Source: Prorocentrum cordatum | Lineage: Eukaryota; Sar; Dinophyceae; Prorocentrales; Prorocentraceae | Assembly (NCBI GenBank): GCA_963575745.1 | Contig: CAUYUJ010000370.1 | Span: 67,501 to 131,500 of the forward strand | Direction: 5' to 3' | DNA: 64,000 nucleotides | Shown here: one piece after another, positions 62,564 to 64,000 of the stretch | Layout of the letters: every line of letters starts with the position of its first letter | How positions within the stretch are numbered: the first letter of the stretch is position 1 | Made by a program: the position numbers and the translations under genes | The notes under the pieces: generated by a model | Seen by the model: only the letters and a program-made list of their open reading frames with translations | Databases searched by the model: none | What the model was told of the DNA's origin: nothing

Positions 62564-63436
62564 CTATCTGAATAAAGATTGTCGGGCTGTTGAACAGTCC
62601 GGGGTTATAAATGCTGGGTGCTCTACGAAGCTGCCGAAGCCCCCTCGCCGAGCAGAGCAGCTGGTTTGTTCGTGGGTCCTACAATATTTGGCTCTGCCTG
62701 AGCAGAAGACGCTGCTCGGGCCATGCCAAAGTGCGCGACCAATTGAAGTGGAGTTGTGCCAATACTTCTTCTGCCTTGATACGAAATTGCGAAGGAAATC
62801 AGCACGGGATCCGTCTCGGGAGGGCGCTCCGTGGTCCAATGCTGGGAATCGGTGGCGAGTGCGCTCCAGACGAGCAGGTCCTGGGCCAAGTGACGGAGCG
62901 GGTGGGCTGTGCCCTTTGGGTGACCAAGAAAGTGGATGGCGGGATGTGATGCCGTCCCTGCCACCGCCTCTGCCTTGTCTGGCTCCTCCACGCATCATGC
63001 ATAAACGCCAAAGCAAAACGACCACGAAGGGCATGCAGATACTGCCCAATAGTGTCAAGTTGGAAATCCTCCGAACAAAACCGTCGCGATTGCCCCGCAA
63101 GCGCGCTGGAACTCGGAAGTGCACGGAGAAGAAAGCCATCTTGACACTTAGAACTGTCGAAGTCGTGCTGGAATCCTTGACGCTGTGCACGGGTGGTGTA
63201 ACAGGTGCAATAACTTGCTTGTAACCATTCGTAGTGTTCAGCGTGCTCACTAATACGTAAGCCAACACTACTGCGCTCAATCTGAACCCGACCAGTGGCC
63301 CAATTGCTCGGTATAGCGATGTCTCCTCACTGACAGTGCCGGGAATTTGTGATGGTGATGGGGGTCGAATCGCTGCTGCTTCCTTGGGTCGACTTACCCC
63401 TACACCAGGCCACCTGTCTCCCAAGAGACAGTACAC
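62564..63436 (-). other. Open frame of 290 codons with two hydrophobic segments
   Basis: IGPLVGFRLSAVVLAYVLVS (about residues 45-65) and LTLLGSICMPFVVVLLWRLC (about 128-148) could span a membrane. The rest is Arg/Ser/Pro-rich. No family is recognised, and plus-strand frames of similar length overlap it, so it may be chance. Confidence 0.25.
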
Positions 63437-63780
63437 TCACAAAATCACTTGAAGTCATTGGCGTTGGCCTCGTCGCGTTTGTGGGTGGGTTGGGCAAATT
63501 ACCGTGAGGGCTGCAGAACAACAGTAACCACTGACTGTTCAGGGATTGGACGGTGGTGCCAATGAGGACAATGCTGGAAATACGACTGTGCGTCCACATC
63601 GCGCTCTGCACGTCTTCCGTGGATCTCGAGCTGGGACAGCTCCCAGCTCCGCTGCCAACTACAATTGCGGGGGTTGCTGGTTGGTAAGACTGCGCGGCGG
63701 CGGTAAAGCGAATCTTGTCTACTAGATCAAGTGCATGCGCTCTGGTGTTTGAGCTATGATACTAGCGGTGCATCTGGTTC
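63437..63780. other. No recognised gene
   Basis: Unique sequence without motif. Confidence 0.5.
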
Positions 63781-63945
63781 GAGTGAGGAGGAAGAAGAGG
63801 AGGAAGAGGAGGAGGAGGAGGAGAGGAGGAGAGGAGGAGAGGGGAGGAGAGGGGAGGAGAGAGGAGGAGGAGGAGGAGGAGGACGACGAGGAGGAAGAGA
63901 AGGAGGAGGAGGCGGAGGAGGAGGAGGTGGAGGAGTGAGGAGTGG
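63781..63945. repeat. (GGA)n purine tract
   Basis: Imperfect GGA/GAG/GAA units, about 165 bp. Confidence 0.95.
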
Positions 63946-64000
63946 AGAAGCAGGGAGGAGAGATGATGGTGGGAGCAGGAGGAGAGCCCCTGACATCTTA

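Overview
The window looks like dinoflagellate nuclear DNA. The strongest marker is a perfect copy of the 22-nt dinoflagellate spliced leader at 43941-43962, which sits directly in front of an ATG and is not followed by the GT donor expected of an SL RNA gene. The rest agrees: GC-rich background, very long triplet and homopolymer tracts, and a dense, nested set of retrotransposons. I recognise no host gene, tRNA or rRNA with confidence. The sequence could belong to Suessiales, Prorocentrales or a relative; I cannot say which.

Layout. 0-2.5 kb: GC-rich repeats and the 3' part of a decayed LINE on the minus strand (RNase H and Cys-rich tail). 2.4-5.3 kb: purine and (ATC)n tracts, then 43-bp and GGGGCC-rich minisatellites. 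About 5.3-15.1 kb: a plus-strand LINE (endonuclease, reverse transcriptase, C2H2 fingers, a DNA-methyltransferase-like domain) that is frameshifted, carries a nested AT-rich insert, and may end in the 431-nt A tract at 14712-15142. 15.2-16.6 kb: (TAG)n and other triplets. 17314-35525: a complete, young, 18.2-kb Ty1/copia-type LTR retrotransposon on the minus strand, with nearly identical LTRs and a perfect 5-bp target duplication. 35.5-43.9 kb: simple repeats, small foldback/MITE-like elements and tandem repeats. 43941 to about 50.8 kb: a second, 5'-complete but decayed LINE that begins with the spliced leader. 52.7-53.1 kb: an element with 175-bp terminal inverted repeats. 54.7-55.3 kb: minisatellite. 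About 56-62 kb: a decayed second copia-like element on the minus strand, split in its integrase zinc region by an array of roughly 99-bp repeats. 62-64 kb: no recognised gene, ending in (GGA)n.

The main finding is the giant copia element. After gag (cut from pol by a 300-bp A-rich tract) comes a pol ORF with three CCCH fingers, protease, integrase, RT and RNase H. Three more long ORFs (278, 969 and 1328 aa) follow in the same reading frame, each set off by a single stop codon. The last begins with a region that resembles a Tpt1/KptA RNA 2'-phosphotransferase and carries a C-terminal zinc ribbon. The 278- and 969-aa ORFs match nothing I know. Together this suggests a retrotransposon with about 8 kb of accessory coding capacity, possibly expressed by stop-codon readthrough.
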